Assembly: GCA_032158125.1 (NCBI GenBank)
Contig: JASKOT010000009.1
Coordinates: 434,001-498,000, forward strand
DNA from: Papiliotrema nemorosa
Lineage: Eukaryota > Basidiomycota > Tremellomycetes > Tremellales > Rhynchogastremaceae
Direction of reading: 5' to 3'
Length of the DNA stretch: 64,000 bases
Shown here: positions 47,743 through 59,415 of the stretch, in pieces
How the letters are laid out: every line of letters starts with the position of its first letter
Position numbering within the stretch: position 1 is the first letter of the stretch
Position numbers and translations under genes: made by a program
The notes under the pieces: model-generated
What the model saw: the letters and a program-made list of their open reading frames with translations, nothing else
The model's database searches: none
Told to the model about the DNA's origin: nothing

Positions 47743-49232
47743 CTACTGGTGTCGCTTGCCCTGCGACTCACACCAGTTCCATACAGCCGAAACTCGTTCT
47801 TGGCTGTTCAGATCGGGTCTGGCTACTCCGAGCCGCTGGTAAGGCACAATATACTCTCCACTGAGCTTCTTTGCTTCTGCTTCCGGGAGGGTTGCTACCC
47901 AGAGTTGATTGCCCGCCCCGACAGATGCAGGTTTCAAAAAGGAGCTCTAACGCGTCAGTCCAGTTTGGGGCAGGTTGCATCGGACTCACGACTAGCCAGG
48001 GAGTGTACTTGATCGCTGCTCGATTGATGGGCAGGTGTTGTCCAAGGTTTGTCGCAATGATACCTGAAGGGATCTCAGTATCGTCTGAGCTTTGCACTCC
48101 TGCAGTGAACAACTCACCAGGATGCAGAGAGATGGAAATGACTTCCCCTTCTCCCACTCTCTCACTCTCCACCTGTACCTTTTCTCGGCCCTCTTTAGGT
48201 CCATACATCCAATGGACATATCTCGCGACGGCGATATTTCCCCATTTGCTTTGCCCGTACTCTGGCCATTTGCCCAGTTCGTTCTTCCCCTTGATAGGAT
48301 GATCAGGGGTCGACTTGGAATCTGGGTCTCGAACCACAGAAATGGGGTTGAATCCGCCCTTTGGAGCGAGGGTGTGTCCGGTCGAGGAGGTGGAGATGAT
48401 TCGAGGAAGAGACGAGGGGTTTGATCGCGAGGTTTCGAGGAGAAGAGGGAGGAGAAGGGAGATGAGTCGTTGATGGCCCAAGGTCTGTGACATTAGCACT
48501 GATGATCTGCGCGCTTGGAGGATGCGGGGCATACATTTGTTCCAAACTGCAAGGTATATCCTTGCTTGGTATGCAAGCCTTCAGGACTGGTCCGTCAGCG
48601 GCCTCATCTCCTGCATTGGAAAGACAACTCACGAAGTCATCACTCCCGCATTGGCAAACAGCAGGTCAAGCTTGTTCACTTTACTGGGCCATAAGCACGA
48701 TGCAGCATGCCAGATGCCTCATTCACCTCTTAAACTCGTCGACAAACTTGGATATACTATCCAAATCCGATAAATCAAGCTGCATCAATTCCAACTTGCC
48801 CTCTCCGGCATTCGCAGTCTTCTTGGCTTTCGTATCCTTCTTTGGGTATTCGATCCCTGCCAGACCGTAATATCCACCTTTCTTGATATCGTCGATAGCC
48901 TTTTGACCACGTTCTAGACTCCTACAAGCGAGATATACCGTCGCTCCTGCTTCGTACATCGCTTTGCAAGTTTCGTATCCTGTACCGCTGTTTCCCCCGG
49001 TTACCAGCACGACCTGACAGTCAGAGATCCGTGCACTGAGTGTGATGTATCAAGTGTGGAACCATGGACTCACCTTGCCAACCTGGCTGGGCATCTGGGC
49101 GGCGGTCCATCGTGGTCGGACCCAGAAGAAGATGGGGAAACCAGAGGTGACTGAGCGATCTATGACATGGGAGAACCACTCTGACCAAGTGACCTTGTTG
49201 CTGCCTGTAGTAGACGTTCCTGTCGAAGTCAT
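47743..49232 (-). CDS. Short-chain dehydrogenase/reductase (retinol dehydrogenase/WWOX-like)
   Basis: Seven exons give 397 aa. VVLVTGGNSGTGYETCKAM is the TGxxxGxG cofactor motif, LACRSLERGQKA carries the basic residues favouring NADP(H), LDLSDLDSIS and LLFANAGVM follow, and YGQSKWGN is the active-site YxxxK with an upstream Ser in STSSTGH. HPGIIATNLGQHL and ARPDLNSQERVSAVWNWCES are typical of the fungal RDH12/WWOX-like group. An insertion rich in Lys sits between the second strand and LMQLDLSD. The N-terminal 50 residues contain an aromatic stretch (SGFPIFFWVRPRW). Likely substrate is an aldehyde, ketone or alcohol of a lipid or xenobiotic; not determinable. Confidence 0.88.
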
Positions 49233-49560
49233 CGTGAATGGAGTGATGCGTAGAGTAAGAAGATGAGATGGCTTTGAGACCTATCGACGGTTGAGGAGAT
49301 CTGTCTCTTGATGTTTCAGTATCCGGTTAATTCGGGGATTTCCATGACGTGTTTTGGGACGATCACGATTGAACCCAGGACATTTATCAACATCAAATTC
49401 GTCTGCATATGGCGTCGAGTCGTGATAATCTACAAGTCCTGGAGATAGCAATACAACAGAATACGGCGTTTTGCTACATATTCACTCCTTCCGACCCTCA
49501 AAGTCGGTCAGGGAATTCCAACATCGGCGTGTAATCATGTTCAAGGGCCATGATATCGTA
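49233..49560. other. Spacer between the SDR start and GRF gene stop
   Basis: 328 bp holding the SDR promoter and the 3' end of the GRF-finger gene. No other signal recognised. Confidence 0.45.
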
Positions 49561-50675
49561 TCATGCTCCTCTCTCCGCCTCGAGCTCTCTGACTCTAGCC
49601 TCGAGCTCCTCTATCCTCGCCTTCTGCTTCTGTATCGTCTTTCTGAACCCCTCTTTGGCCGCTTCGCCAGCTCTGACCAACCGATCTTGTCGATGTAAAT
49701 GGGCCGAGAGTTGTTCAAAGCTTTCCATAGCGGGAGACAGTGCGTGATGAGGGGGAGATGTGAGATTCCCGGGGGACAAGAATGGGTTCTGGATTTAGCT
49801 GGGGTGTTGTAGCACATGTGATCACTCACATCGGTGGGATCTCGGACGGCCCGTTTGGGGGTCACATCCCGATCGTCCCCTTCTCTCTTTCTTTTCTCAC
49901 TCTGCCCCATACCTCCCACCTTGCCAGGAGTGATATCATTCGATGCTAGCGCCAACTTCTCCTGCAATGTCGGAGTGACAGAAGGTCCAGGTTGAGATAA
50001 TCGTTGAGAAGATCCGGGCGTACTAGCTATCGCATCCCTTTCAAGCGAGTCCGTGTCCACTTTTTCCCAGTCAATCTCGTCATCCTCCTCTTCCGAGTGA
50101 GAACGTCGTAAAGGGACATTCCTCCTTCCGGTCTGAGGGGTCACGGGGAAATTGGCGACCCGGTTGGCGGTAGGTGTGGTTGAGGTGGATGTCGAAGTTG
50201 TAGGTTTACCATAGAGAGATTGCGGACTTTGACCGAGAGTCTGAGCATTCCGACGTATACTGTTGACGCTCGCTGCGCTTGCTGCACCGAGTGTCTGCCC
50301 TCCACCAAGAACTTGACCCCCGGTTGAAGGCTGGACAGTATTTCCGGCAATCTCGTCTGCCCATTTGAAGAATTTACATCTTTGGGGATCGCTCTGTCCT
50401 AACGGGCAGGTGTAAAACTTTCTGCCATATCAGCGAGGCTCACATCAAATCTTCGATCCCCAAGCGCACCTGCCAGGATTCTTGGTGTTCTGTCCCGCTG
50501 TAAATTCCTTGCATCGACGATTATGGCCCTAGATCAGGTCAATGTAGCCTTGACTGATGGAGGGATCTCGGCCTACAGAACACTTCGGGATACCTTCTTC
50601 CAGCTCAATCTCTTCTCGCTTTGCTCTTGTCTTTGTAGTGTACGAGCTGGACCCTCTTGATCTTGTATAGGACAT
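49561..50675 (-). CDS. GRF zinc-finger protein with C-terminal coiled coil
   Basis: Four exons (50577-50675, 50470-50528, 49830-50421, 49561-49788) give 325 aa. After a basic head (MSYTRSRGSSS), the first 50-odd residues form a GRF finger: IPKCSGHNRRC, NPGRKFYTCPLG and QRCKFFKWADE. GRF fingers bind single-stranded DNA or RNA in proteins such as APE2, TOP3A and NEIL3. The middle is disordered with SP/TP sites and the block DEIDWEKVDTDSLERDA. The last 50 residues form a coiled coil (RKTIQKQKARIEELEARVRE). This points to a nuclear DNA-repair adaptor; no enzymatic domain is present. It is head-to-head with QCR2, with a 272 bp shared promoter. Confidence 0.8.
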
Positions 50676-50868
50676 GGTTTGGCAGGAGTGGATTCGGGGT
50701 GCGTCACTCCATGTTGACTGGACTCGGCCAGGCACGGATCTGCAGGTGCCACATTTGATATCCCCGCCACCCACCCATGCGCCCCCCAGATATAACGCCG
50801 AGCCATGTGGCTTGGGATGGCAGACGCTGGGAGCGGAATCTCCCGCTTGCTCCTCCTGTCTGTCAGGC

Positions 50869-50873
50869 CCAAT
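50869..50873 (+). promoter_or_regulatory. CCAAT box in the QCR2/GRF divergent promoter
   Basis: CCAAT about 75 bp upstream of the QCR2 ATG. The HAP2/3/5 complex binds CCAAT and activates respiratory-chain genes in fungi; a short distance to a complex III gene fits, though a pentamer alone is weak evidence. Confidence 0.4.
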
Positions 50874-50947
50874 CGCATCTTGAGCATTCAAAGCAAAAGT
50901 CACATATACTCCCCCTACACACCTTCTCCCATCCCCTCCTCCCCACC

Positions 50948-52500
50948 ATGTCCCTCTTCACCCGCGCCGTCAGAGGCTCAGTAGCGACAACCTCTCGATC
51001 AGCCAGGTCATACGCTACCGTCGCCGAAGCTTCCGGTGTCAAAGTAGCAGGTTTCGAACGAGGCGCTCCTCCTGGAACCGTCAACTTGACAGTCGTCGTC
51101 AAAGCCGGTAGTCGATACGAGACAAAACCAGGTGTCGCACATGCTTTGAAGAACTTTGCCTTCAAGGTGGGTCTGTCTAGACCGGTGCGCTCAGAATGAC
51201 ATGCTGATCATAGTCCACTTCTTCGGGATCGGCTTTGAAAATCGCGCGAGAGACGGAACTTTACGGTGGAGTCTTGTCTTCGGCTCTGTCTAGGGAACAC
51301 CTCTTCCTCACTGCAGAATTCCTTCGAGGTGACGAGTGGGTCCCAATGATGTAGCCTTCGAACGTGGCTGACGTTTAGGGCACACTTCCTCGAGCTCCTC
51401 GCTTCGGTCCTGTCCTCTACCCAATACTACCCCCACGAGTTCGCAGAGCTCGTCCTCCCTACCGTCGAATCCGAATCCACCTACGCCCTTTCTGAGCCAA
51501 GCATCAACTCTATCGATCTTGCTCACGCTTTGGCTTTCCGAAAAGGACTTGGAAACTCCCTCTTTGCTCAACGATACTCTCCCCTCTCTGTAAACGACGT
51601 CAAGTCGTATGCTACCCAGGCATTCGCCAAATCCAACATTGCCGTCCTTGCCGGTGGTTTGTCTACCGATGCTCTCTCGGCCGCCGTCACCAAGGCCTTC
51701 GGAAGCGGAACCAGCTCGGGCTCGTCATTGTCGGGTGGATCGACTCAATACTTTGGAGGTGAACAACGAGTTGCCATCGACTCGCACGCCAACCCCAGCG
51801 CTAAACCTTCCGTCACCATTGCTTTCGGTACCACTGGAAAGGATGCTTCGTCGGCCGACCTCAAGGTCTTGCCTCACTTGGTTGGAGGTGCCTCGTCGGT
51901 CAAGTGGTGTGCCGGTACTTCTCCTCTGTCCGTCCTTACCGAGAAATTCCCAGGATCATCCATCACTGCCAACTTGCTGCCATACTCGGACGCTTCTCTC
52001 TTCACAGTCACCGTCTCGGCACCGACCAACGAGGCTGTCAGGGATCTCGCCAAACAGGTCGCATCAACGGTCAAAGAGGCTGGAAGCGCAAAGGAGGAAG
52101 AGGTGAAGAAGGCTATTGCAAAGGCAAAGCTTGCCGAGGCTGGCAAGTTTGAAAACTCTGCTGGATTGGTCTCGGTCGTTGCTCCATCGGTAGGTTGAGG
52201 TTTTGCCATTCTTCCACGGGGTGCTTACGTCTAGCTCTTCGGTGGAGAGGTCCCATCTGCCGACTCTTCGTTCTCCTCGATTGAGAAGGTTTCCGCTTCT
52301 AGCATCAGCAAGGTGAGATCATTGACATCTCTTGATCCCGTGGTTGGGAGTATGCTTACGCATAGGTTGCCTCCGAGTTATTCAAGGCCAAGCCTACCGT
52401 TGTCGCCATTGGAGATCTCGCCGTCCTCCCTTACGCGTAAGTCTCCCAGGTATAACAAGTCTTCTCCTTGCTGACTTTCAGTGACGAATTGGGTCTGTAA
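50948..52500 (+). CDS. QCR2: Ubiquinol-cytochrome c reductase core protein 2
   Basis: Six exons give 439 aa. A basic presequence (MSLFTRAVRGSVATTSRSAR) precedes an M16 metallopeptidase-like fold: VNLTVVVKAGSRYETKPGVA, STSSGSALKIARETELYGG, AEFLRGDEAHFLELLA, KPSVTIAFGTTG and LVGGASSVKW. The zinc-binding HxxEH motif of true peptidases is absent, as expected for a complex III core subunit on the matrix side. The second intron uses a GTGGGT donor at 51336; the nearer GTGACG would break the frame. The last exon is 19 nt. Convergent with the carrier gene. Confidence 0.95.
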
Positions 52501-52733
52501 AGCAAGCGGAAGGTGGGCGATTTGATACAGTAGATGTGATTGTGTGGCCGGAGGGGCCGATTCTCTACATGACAGAGAAAAACAAAAGCATGCAGAAAAT
52601 CTCGAACACCAAGACGGCGAGGTGCTCCTGCTACATTGTGCATGTATTCGACAACAGATGAGCTTACAACTACAATTGGCGGAGGTAGTCCGCTTGTAAA
52701 GCACCATGTGCGGTAAAGAAAGCCTATTACACC

Positions 52734-53909
52734 TCACACCATGGTCGCCTTGTATGCGCTCACGATGCTCTCTTCGATTCTGCGGGTGTCAGCCCTGGGA
52801 AACGCCGTCTGTCCTAGCCGATCTTACCTTTGTTTGAGAAGCATCATCACACCTTGCTGCACGAACCCCTTGACCAATTGCCCCTCCACCCCTTGATACA
52901 AACCCCTTACTCCACCTTCGTCCAATATCTCACCCAAAGTGTCCATTTGCGACCCCTTTGAAGTCCCCGACTGACTGAGCACCTTGATGAGCACCATTGG
53001 GTACAGCGGTATAGTGGCCAGCGCGTTCGATGCGGCGCCTATGAGGAAAGTCACCGCTCCAGGCGGATGAGCGCGATGTTTGGCAGGGACCAATACTCTC
53101 AATAGCAGGGTATGGATATATAATGTGAGAGATGGGAGAAGGGCTAGAGGGATGGATGGTGGTAGAGCGGACCATAAGCCGAGTATACCCTCTTGACGAT
53201 GTATCTCTCGTAGTGTCGCGAGTAGACCTCGAGGTTTGGTGCGATGTCCAGCGCGAGTACTCGTCGTGTCGTCCGAATCACTGGCGAGCTGTTGTCTTAC
53301 GCAGACGGCCGAGATGGGCAATACCACGCCTTTAGACACGACTCCCGCGAGAAGGCCGATTAACAGCTCGTCCATGGCTCCCAACTTGCCAGCCACCATC
53401 TTCTGCCGGGTCGCTGGAGTCTCGGCAGCCGAAGAGGTCATTCCGCCTATTCCAGCTGGAGAAGCTTTGAGGGGCAGAGGAGATCGACGACGCAAGGCGA
53501 CTTTGTGGAGGTATGAATAGAGATAAAAGTAGATGAAGCTAGAAAGAGCTGTAGACAGTGCGTCTGCGGAGAATCCAGAGTACAGAGCAGGAAGACCTCG
53601 ACGGTGGGTTATCCGGTACAGTGTGGAGATGAGGGATACTGGACATCAGCGGTGTTCTTCCTCTTCAGACTTGCCGCCTCGATGGAAGGAGGACTTTCAG
53701 AGGAAACATGAAGATGGACAGCTCACACTTCTTAGCGTTGTCCTTTGGCTTTACATGCTGAATCCTGGTGACTGCCGAATCTAGAGGGTAGACGATACTC
53801 TTCCCAACGACCGATCTGTATGGTCAACATCGGCTCCATCGTCTGGCGGCCCGACCCACGCTAAGGCTCCTGATGTCGCTTGCAGTAGGGGTGGTAGTCG
53901 GAGATCCAT
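52734..53909 (-). CDS. Mitochondrial carrier family protein, PMP47/peroxisomal type
   Basis: Four exons (53860-53909, 53727-53815, 52828-53638, 52734-52779) give 331 aa, the usual carrier size. The first repeat has PPLLQATSGALA and IVYPLDSAVTRIQ (PxD signature), then RRGLPALYSGFSADAL and FIYFYLYSYLHK, which resemble the peroxisomal PMP47/ANT1 branch. The second and third repeats are GVVLPISAVCVRQQL with QEGILGLWSALPPSIPLALL, and IPLYPMVLIKVLSQ with EGGVRGLYQGVEGQLVKG. Repeats 2 and 3 have lost the acidic residue of PxD (PIS, PMV). PMP47-type carriers move ATP or CoA-related cofactors into peroxisomes for fatty-acid activation. Location and substrate are inference. Confidence 0.85.
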
Positions 53910-54266
53910 GATAAGCTGGTTCTCGAAACAGCAAAATTGATTCGTGAGCGAGAGACTCGAGATGGAAAAGGCAAAGGACCATATTGAACCAGTGAGTCAA
54001 AGATGGATGATCTCATTCTCCGGCAATCAACCGTTTGCCGAACTCTGACTCATCTGTAGGACCCTACCAACCGCCTATGCGCTTCGGTACGCACTCGTCT
54101 ATGCGGCTCCCGCTGATGCTAAGACTGTATGAGACACAGTGCAGGTCAAAGCTCAGCTCATGCATCATGTATCGTTGGTCAACACAACTCTTTGTCTGTT
54201 GTCTACATACAAATCCTGGGACAGTCCGAATTGCACAATCGCCACCTTTTCCCCATATTCTCTCCC
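53910..54266. other. Spacer between carrier and MFS genes
   Basis: 357 bp holding the carrier promoter and the 3' end of the MFS gene. No other gene was recognised. Confidence 0.45.
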
Positions 54267-56144
54267 TTACAGCTGGTATCGGAAGCCATGAGCATCATCG
54301 GCATGGGTCAACGTATCGGGTTGATGGTCTGGAGAAGGTTTGCCTTCCTTTCGATCACGTTGTCGATTGGCTCGTGTACATAGGATCTGGTATACCACCG
54401 TGACTGCCAATCCCCAGATGGACAATCCGGTACAGATTGCGTTCCCCTTGGTGTACAATGGCGAGTCGGTCTTGGGGTACAAGTAGCCTGACGCCACACT
54501 GGGATCAGTATTCAGTCGGAGTGTGCCAGTGGTGTGGTGACTCACGCAACGGCCTGAGCGACACTGTTCGCAAGGGGGACAGCTACTGCTCGTCTCGATT
54601 CGTTGCCGCAATTCGACGCGAGCCAGACGAGGATTAGAGGGGTGGAGACTAGGTGTCAGCTATGGCTCAAGTAGATATAAATCAATCAGACTTACTGTAA
54701 TGACCAGACTCTGCAAAGATGAGGGCTACAAATCGCGCAGCGTGGTTGGAAGCTGGAACACCGAGGTAGATACCGAATCCAGCGACCATAAGGACGAATC
54801 CAAAGTTGACAAACCAGCCTCGATTCTTGTAATAGTCCGAAGCGTAGGAAAGGATAATCATAGATACAGCTGCCGAGCCGTAGGGTGCCAAAGTTGCAAT
54901 TTGGGCATTGGCACCTTTGAAACCGTTTTCACTTGTAAAAGTAGGCATGAACGCTGCCAATGCCGCGCCGCTGATCTGTTGACTTTGATACATGAGAGCG
55001 GCTGATTATCAGCCATGTGTCAAGATGTCCAGTTCTGATCCTCACGCAGGATGGTCTGCCATCGGATGAGCGATTGACGGGCGTGTTTCCAGTCAATCTC
55101 GTTGTTTTCGGTGGAAATCTCCAGAGATCGCTTCATGATCACTGTAAGCCATGAGCCTTCATACCGATACAGCTCGACTTGGGACACTCACACTGATCCT
55201 TTTCCTCGTCATTGAGCCATCTTGCGCTCTCGATGCGTTCAGGTAAAGCAATCAAGGCGATAGTCGCGATAGCCACGGTGCAAAGTCCCTCGATGAGGAA
55301 TAGCACTCTCCACGACTCGAGATGAGATTTGATAAAGGAAACTCCGTAGGCGAGGATACCATTGAAAAAGCCACTACCTCGTCAGCTCCTGACTAATGAC
55401 AGACTGAGGCCAACTTACCCGAGCGGAGCCATAGCTAGCCAGTAGGCGACTCTGGAGCCAAGCTCTTTCTTGGTGTACATCCGAGCCAGGTAAAAAGGCA
55501 CCAAGGGGACGAATCCCGCCTCTGGCATGTCAACACGTCACATAAGAATACTCAATGATGATGGACTCACCCCCGAGACCGATGAAGAATCGACAAGCAA
55601 AGGCACCAGAGTAGTTGTGCACGCTAGCAAAACAAGTCGCCGAGGTACCCCATAGTAGACCTGCACATCCAATCACAGTCTTCACCCCTCGTCGTTTGCC
55701 TAGCAAAGTGAACGGAACCACTGGATAAGTCAGGTCGTGCCCTGTCGCTGGAAGGCAAACACTCACTGAAAGGGGCATAAGCGATAAAGTAAAAAGAGTT
55801 GAGCAAAGCGTAGGTGCTTCCGGTGGGATCTGACCCAATGTCATTCATCATACCTAATGTTCTGGCGTTTCCCAGGTTTGATTTGTCCAATGAGGAGAAT
55901 AGGTACATCAAGACGATAATGGGCATCACCAAAAGATCAATCTGCAATCAGCACTTCATCTACACCCCAATGTCCCCAGTCGGTGTGTTTTGTGGTCGAT
56001 GATTATGCTCACCTTGAGTAGAGCTCGCTTGATGATCTTGGGGTCCATCTGAGGTCGGACTTGTTCATCTTGAAGTTGGGCAATAGCAGCCTCGCTATCT
56101 TCCAGGTGGGACGACAACGGCTCCTTGGTATCTAGTTGAGACAT
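54267..56144 (-). CDS. MFS transporter, anion:cation symporter (Dal5-like) family
   Basis: Nine exons give 492 aa in phase. The N-terminal cytosolic tail is followed by YLFSSLDKSNLGNARTLGM, the hallmark of the Dal5/Tna1/ACS group that carries organic acids, vitamins and allantoate. Further blocks are VPFTLLGKRRGVKT, GFVPLVPFYLARMYTKKELG, LALPERIESARWL, GAALAAFMPTF and SGYLYPKTDSPLYTKGNA. The C-terminal tail is polar. The gene is the left end of a block with a Zn2Cys6 regulator, an aldolase and a 2-hydroxyacid dehydrogenase, which suggests an organic-acid or sugar-acid substrate; that is inference from context. Confidence 0.92.
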
Positions 56145-56593
56145 CCTGCAGAAGTTCCAGTCGACAGAGGAGACGAGTGATCCAGATGGTGGTCACTTGG
56201 TTCTATACACCGCGATAATTGTCTGTCGATAGCCATCTATATATATGTTTACAGGGGCATGAGGGCTATCACCGATCTTGAGCGGGATGACAGGGGATCC
56301 CTTGGGGCCTCCTGGGGGAACAGAGCAACAAAGCGGAACCTCCGACTTCATGTAAAGGTGGGAGGATTCCGAAGTTCCGCGCCGGTCAACCGCCTGTTCA
56401 ACTTCTCCAGGCCTTGGCGTCCCTCATGGGAGTAGGGATTAATGGGCATTTCGGGTGTAATCGAAGTGACCGAAGTTCACTTGTCCGAAGCGTCGCATTT
56501 AGGTTTAAAATCGCGACGGGGCGAGACCAAAACGGCTTGTCCCGCTGCGACGTGGTCAAATTATAAGTCAACATGCATGTATCCCCTAAGACC
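56145..56593 (-). promoter_or_regulatory. MFS promoter with a repeated CCGAAGTTC motif
   Basis: 449 bp between the MFS start and the stop of the regulator gene. The 9-mer CCGAAGTTC occurs twice in the same orientation (56369-56377 and 56470-56478), with a further GTCCGAAG at 56483-56490. CCG triplets are typical of Zn2Cys6 binding sites, and such a factor is encoded next door. Confidence 0.45.
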
Positions 56594-59043
56594 TCAGGTC
56601 TCAAAGTAATGGGAAGGTAGATCAGGCAGCGGATGGAGAAACAGACTATCAAACGTATCCTGCGTCTCGCCTCCTATTCCCAACCCTGCCAAAAAATCAC
56701 CGATGTGATTCTGCGATTCGGACTCCAAGGTCGTCGCCCACGTCTCTTGATAGGCCGTGTCATGGACTGGCCATCCGGGCTGTGGCATGTACGCGACGTC
56801 TCCGGAGATGCCCAACGAGTGATGATCTACTGCGAGGGGCGGAGGAGTCGAAGCATGCTGATGGGGAGCCGGTGAGGGATTCCTGGAGATCGTAGCCCAG
56901 CTTGCGCGAGAAGTCAACTGACGGATGATCTTCTCGGATAGTGTCTCGAACGCGGTGCAGAGTGTCGAGAATCCTGGTGTTGTCGCTGTCGTCAGATGTG
57001 ATAGTCAGTCGGGACTCACCAGAAAGCGAGGACATGACAGAAGTACAAACTTGTACATCCAACAATGCCTCGACATATGAAGGCACAATGGTCCACCCTT
57101 GGTCTGCCGCTTGCCAAAGGCTGTTCAGGTATGCGATACCCGCTATGAAGAGCTGGTACATTGACAACCAACCTGACCCTGTCAGCGTGTGCGACATCGG
57201 TAGCAAAGCAGAGACTCACCAAAATTGATACGACCAGAACGGAACATCTCTTTATACGTACGCATGACCCCGCTTGCTCCCTTTCTCGCCATGATGAGCT
57301 CCTCTTTGGATGGTTTTGGGTTTCGAGGCGAAGGTCGGTATAACAATGTAAGGGTGACGTGGTAGTTGAGATCAAGCCACGTAGTGGAGCAGAATCCGGT
57401 CGCTGGGGGTGCTGCAGAGCGCCACTCTGCTACTTGTTGACCTTTTCGTTGGCTCCATGGTATGTGATCAGGATCAATGTCGCTTGTCCCATTGGTGTTC
57501 TGAGGTAGGCGGTATAGCCTTTCCTGTATCTCAGATTGCAATCGTCGAATGCGGACATGATGGAGAGCAGAGGCTTTGACAGAACTGGCAGGGTGTGTCA
57601 ATGTTGACTCGAAAGCGTTTGAAGGGGATAGGGAAGTCAATAGCTCGTCGGAAGAGGCGGAGAACATCTACAGGGATGAGCATCACGTCCCACACGCATG
57701 TTCACCGACCTGTGCATTGATCCAGGTATCGGGTATAGCTGGAGGTCTACCGAGGGTTATACTGAGATTTCGATCTATACAGTATGCGCTTCGATCAGCA
57801 GAAGCACGGCGCCAATGACTCACGACCAAAACAGACGTCGCCTCATATCCCTCTCTAGGAAAGGTAAGCAATTGGAAGTCGACCTTTCATGATGATACTC
57901 CAGGTCAATGGCCATCCGCATGGCGCTGCCAGCGAGTTCCCAAATATCTTTTCGAATCAGCCAAGCTCTCTTCTGGAGGAGACACTTACTACTGCCTTCT
58001 GTCGGGTCATACAAGGTGTACTGAAGGTGCAACAGTCTTATCTGCAGTTTCTGCTGATTTGGCGAACCGTGATATGCTGGTGGGAGAAGCTGTATGATAT
58101 CAATGATGATCGCACACATATCGAGCTGGAAACTCACTTCTTTAGCTTTTGCGAGAAGCCCTGCGCGTCAGTCGAGCTACCTCAATTGACTCACCAGCAT
58201 AGTCTTCTCGACTGCGACGGTATCCTGGGCGATTGGGGAGGGATTTAGCCGCCAGCGCGAGTGTCACTGTACAATCAGCTCCAAACACGTCTTGGAGGTC
58301 TCACGAAGCAGCAGACACGCATCCACCGAAGCCATACGGTGACCTTCCAAAGCTCCCCGAGCGAGGTCGCGCAAGGTTGGCATGTGGACGATGGGGAATG
58401 CAGCATTGGTGAATGACGCGAAATGATCGATCAAGTCGAAGATGGACGATTCTGATGGCAGGGTGTGAGGGTCGATCTGGATCCACGAGGTAGCTCTTGT
58501 ATGCTGTAACGACGGGACGAATTCGGGTACAGCGCCAATCGAGGTGGACAGCTGCGAGCCGACCGGTAGTTGAGGGACGACATAGACCGGTGAGGGCGAT
58601 CGCCCGGTGTCCGTTGAAAAGTCTCTAGCTGTAATGCCCCTTCTATCGTCGTGAGCACTAGTAGCTCTCACATCGTATGGTGAGATCGAGACATCCAGGG
58701 TGGGTGTGGGTCCATTGCTCGTCGAAGGATGCCTAGGCGCCATAGACAAGACCGGCGAACGAGATCTGCGTGCAGGGGAACCTGAGAACCCTGCTTGCCC
58801 CGCTGTCCTGGGATGAGAATTTTCTCGTATGGCCCAGGTCTACGGAGATAGCTCACTTCCTCATGGTACGCTCCATATACACGCATGCCACATTGAGCCT
58901 CTGACATCTGCTACAGGTGGGGCGTTCCCCGGTGCACTGACCATCAGCAACCTCGTCCTCGGCTCGAGAAGACCTACCCTGTTCTTACGCTTCCTACATG
59001 GTTCGCAGGCGGTCCGAAGCGTTCGCACCTCTGCATGACTCAT
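56594..59043 (-). CDS. Zn2Cys6 fungal transcription factor
   Basis: Eleven exons give 677 aa. Residues 13-41 form the binuclear zinc cluster: ACEPCRKRKNRCTG, then PTCSRCQRLNVACVY. The middle homology (Fungal_trans) domain covers FDLIDHFASFTNAAFPIVHM, LHLQYTLYDPTEGS, WELAGSAMRMAIDLE, RRRLFWSAYCIDRNLSITLG and RPPAIPD. NYHVTLTLLYRPSPRNP and GWLSMYQLFIAGIAYLNSLW follow. One 51 bp intron (58090-58137 area) is in frame if retained. Such regulators usually control a pathway encoded nearby; it sits between the MFS transporter and the aldolase, divergent from the latter. The C-terminal 110 residues are a low-complexity, acidic possible activation region. Confidence 0.92.
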
Positions 59044-59415
59044 CGCAGGAGAGCTGGGACTAGAGTCGAGGTGGAGGTGGAGTGAGTGAGGAATGACAAT
59101 GTCAAAACACACGGAAGGAGATTGCGGAACTTCCTGCTGTCGCGGTGGAGGCGGCGGAACATGTCCGACTTGCAACGACCAGAGCCTCACCGCCCGAGAT
59201 ACCCTGGATACCTTCATACTTCAACCCTTCAGCGTATGCTCGCAGGATGTTCGGGGATTGTCGCGGAGCCCGAGCATCAGACGCGCTCTTCCACTCCGAC
59301 ATCCCGTACACCAATGGTGATACACTCTGCCAGCTCAGCCGACAACACCTGCATATAGGCATCGACAAGCTTCGAGTCATGTCCGTGTTCTTCATACAGT
59401 CGATATCGTATCAAG
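59044..59415. promoter_or_regulatory. Regulator/aldolase divergent promoter with a CGG-N7-CCG palindrome
   Basis: 372 bp between two start codons. CGGAACATGTCCG at 59155-59167 is a nearly perfect palindrome (CGG, seven bases containing ACATGT, CCG), the classic form of a Zn2Cys6 dimer site. Its position between regulator and target gene fits autoregulation plus activation. An open frame beginning with GTG at 59145 runs across the area but is unlikely to be translated. Confidence 0.5.
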
